In this document: positions 4,789 to 5,616 of the stretch, one piece after another
How positions within the stretch are numbered: the first letter of the stretch is position 1
Layout: every line of letters starts with the position of its first letter
Source of the DNA: an uncultured Lachnospiraceae bacterium
GTDB lineage: Bacteria; Bacillota_A; Clostridia; Lachnospirales; Lachnospiraceae
Direction of reading: 5' to 3'
Assembly: GCA_910585655.1 (NCBI GenBank)
Contig: CAJUFW010000116.1
Span: 1,066 to 6,681 of the forward strand
Length of the DNA stretch: 5,616 nucleotides
Made by a program: the position numbers and the translations under genes
The notes under the pieces: generated by a model
Seen by the model: only the letters and a program-made list of their open reading frames with translations
Database searches by the model: none
What the model was told of the DNA's origin: nothing

Positions 4789-5616
4789 ATGGCAGGACAG
4801 GGGAAAGATAGCTACCGGCAGCCAGTAAAGCTTCCGGTGGGGATTGAAAATTTTGAAAAACTTCGGACGGAAGGATTTTATTATGTAGATAAGACAGGGC
4901 TGATCCGGGATTTACTCCGGGATTGGGGAGAAGTGAACTTATTTACCCGGCCAAGACGGTTTGGAAAGTCGCTCAATATGAGTATGCTCAAGCATTTTTT
5001 TGAATACGGATGCGATGCCAGTTTGTTTGAGGGGCTGGAGATTGCAAAGGAAACGGAGCTGTGCAAGGAGTATATGGGGAAATTCCCGGTGATTTCGATT
5101 ACCCTGAAAGGCGTGGTGGCACGGAATTTTGAAGATGCCAGGGGGATGCTTTGTTCAGTGATCGGGAATGAAGCATTACGCTTTCAATTTTTAATGAAGA
5201 GTGAACAGTTGACTGCAAAAGAAAAAGAGCAATATACCAGGCTCATAACAATAGGAAAAGGAGAGCAGCCAGGGTTCTTGATGTCCCAGGATGTCCTGGA
5301 GGGCAGCATAAAGACATTATGCCAGCTCCTTTACAAGCATTACGGACAAAAGGCCATCCTCCTGATCGATGAATATGACGTGCCGTTGGATAAGGCGGAG
5401 CGGGCGGGATATTACGAGGAAATGGCCAGCTTAATCCGTGGGTTGTTAGGCCAGGCATTAAAAACAAACGACAGCTTGTTTTTAGCTGTATTGACAGGGT
5501 GCCTTAGAGTAGCGAAAGAGACTATTTTTACTGGTTTGAATAACTTTAAGGTGTATTCCATTACCGATGCCACATTTGGGGAATATTTTGGCTTCCTTGA
5601 CTGTGAGGTACGGGAT
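4789..5616 (+). CDS. Second AAA-ATPase-like / PD-(D/E)XK paralogue (3' end outside window)
   Basis: The frame is open for 276 codons to the window edge with no stop, so the nuclease half is not seen. It has the same family signatures as the 877-2649 gene: KLPVGIENF (14-22), P-loop RPRRFGKS (54-61), Walker B AILLIDEYD (189-197) and AVLTGCLRV (233-241). It aligns to residues 21-282 of the first copy with no net gap. Identity is about 95% over the first 98 aligned residues, about 50% over a 56-residue middle block and about 91% after it, by hand count. The start at 4789 is chosen because AAGGAG (4774-4779) is 9 nt upstream. An ATG at 4782 is out of frame, and in-frame GTG 4741 or TTG 4738 lack a nearby site. 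The P-loop and Walker B are intact, so the ATPase part appears functional; whether the nuclease end is intact is unknown. Confidence 0.9.
   Translation, partial: MAGQGKDSYRQPVKLPVGIENFEKLRTEGFYYVDKTGLIRDLLRDWGEVNLFTRPRRFGKSLNMSMLKHFFEYGCDASLFEGLEIAKETELCKEYMGKFPVISITLKGVVARNFEDARGMLCSVIGNEALRFQFLMKSEQLTAKEKEQYTRLITIGKGEQPGFLMSQDVLEGSIKTLCQLLYKHYGQKAILLIDEYDVPLDKAERAGYYEEMASLIRGLLGQALKTNDSLFLAVLTGCLRVAKETIFTGLNNFKVYSITDATFGEYFGFLDCEVRD

Overview
The window looks like a chromosomal accessory region of a gut-type Clostridia member, most likely Lachnospiraceae-like. This rests on strong AGGAGG-type ribosome binding sites, a flavodoxin fragment of the short clostridial type, and two copies of the AAA-ATPase-like/PD-(D/E)XK gene family that is expanded in such genomes. 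The taxonomic placement is an inference from gene content. All supported genes are on the + strand.

Left part (1-760). The window opens inside the AT-rich 3' end of an unidentified gene (stop at 232-234). Next comes a short gene-free stretch (235-450) with two, possibly three, degenerate palindromic units of about 70 bp. These abut the surviving C-terminal half of a flavodoxin gene that has lost its N-terminal half and its start. A textbook rho-independent terminator (707-752) follows the flavodoxin stop.

Middle part (760-4485). A good sigma-A promoter (789-817) drives a complete 590-residue protein with an N-terminal AAA-ATPase-like domain and a C-terminal PD-(D/E)XK nuclease-like domain. 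Downstream is a two-gene unit: a Nudix hydrolase (2795-3286), then a compact pyruvate-kinase-like barrel protein (3367-4485). The latter keeps the recognisable catalytic signatures of pyruvate kinase, lacks its C-terminal regulatory domain, and carries a 12-bp-period repeat inside its lid domain.

Right part (4486-5616). About 200 bp of densely palindromic non-coding DNA precede a second promoter-like site and a second, highly similar AAA-ATPase-like/PD-(D/E)XK gene. That gene runs off the window after 276 codons. The two paralogues share leader sequence around the -10 box and align over 262 codons without a net gap. A block between the P-loop and Walker B is far more diverged than its flanks.

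How the genes may work together: the Nudix/pyruvate-kinase-like pair is bracketed by two near-identical direct repeats formed by the ATPase-nuclease genes. This layout allows the pair to be lost or amplified by homologous recombination. No known defence, CRISPR, toxin-antitoxin or IS system could be shown. The most unexplained items are the palindromic units at 240-424, the hairpin cluster at 4492-4687, and the mosaic divergence of the ATPase paralogues.
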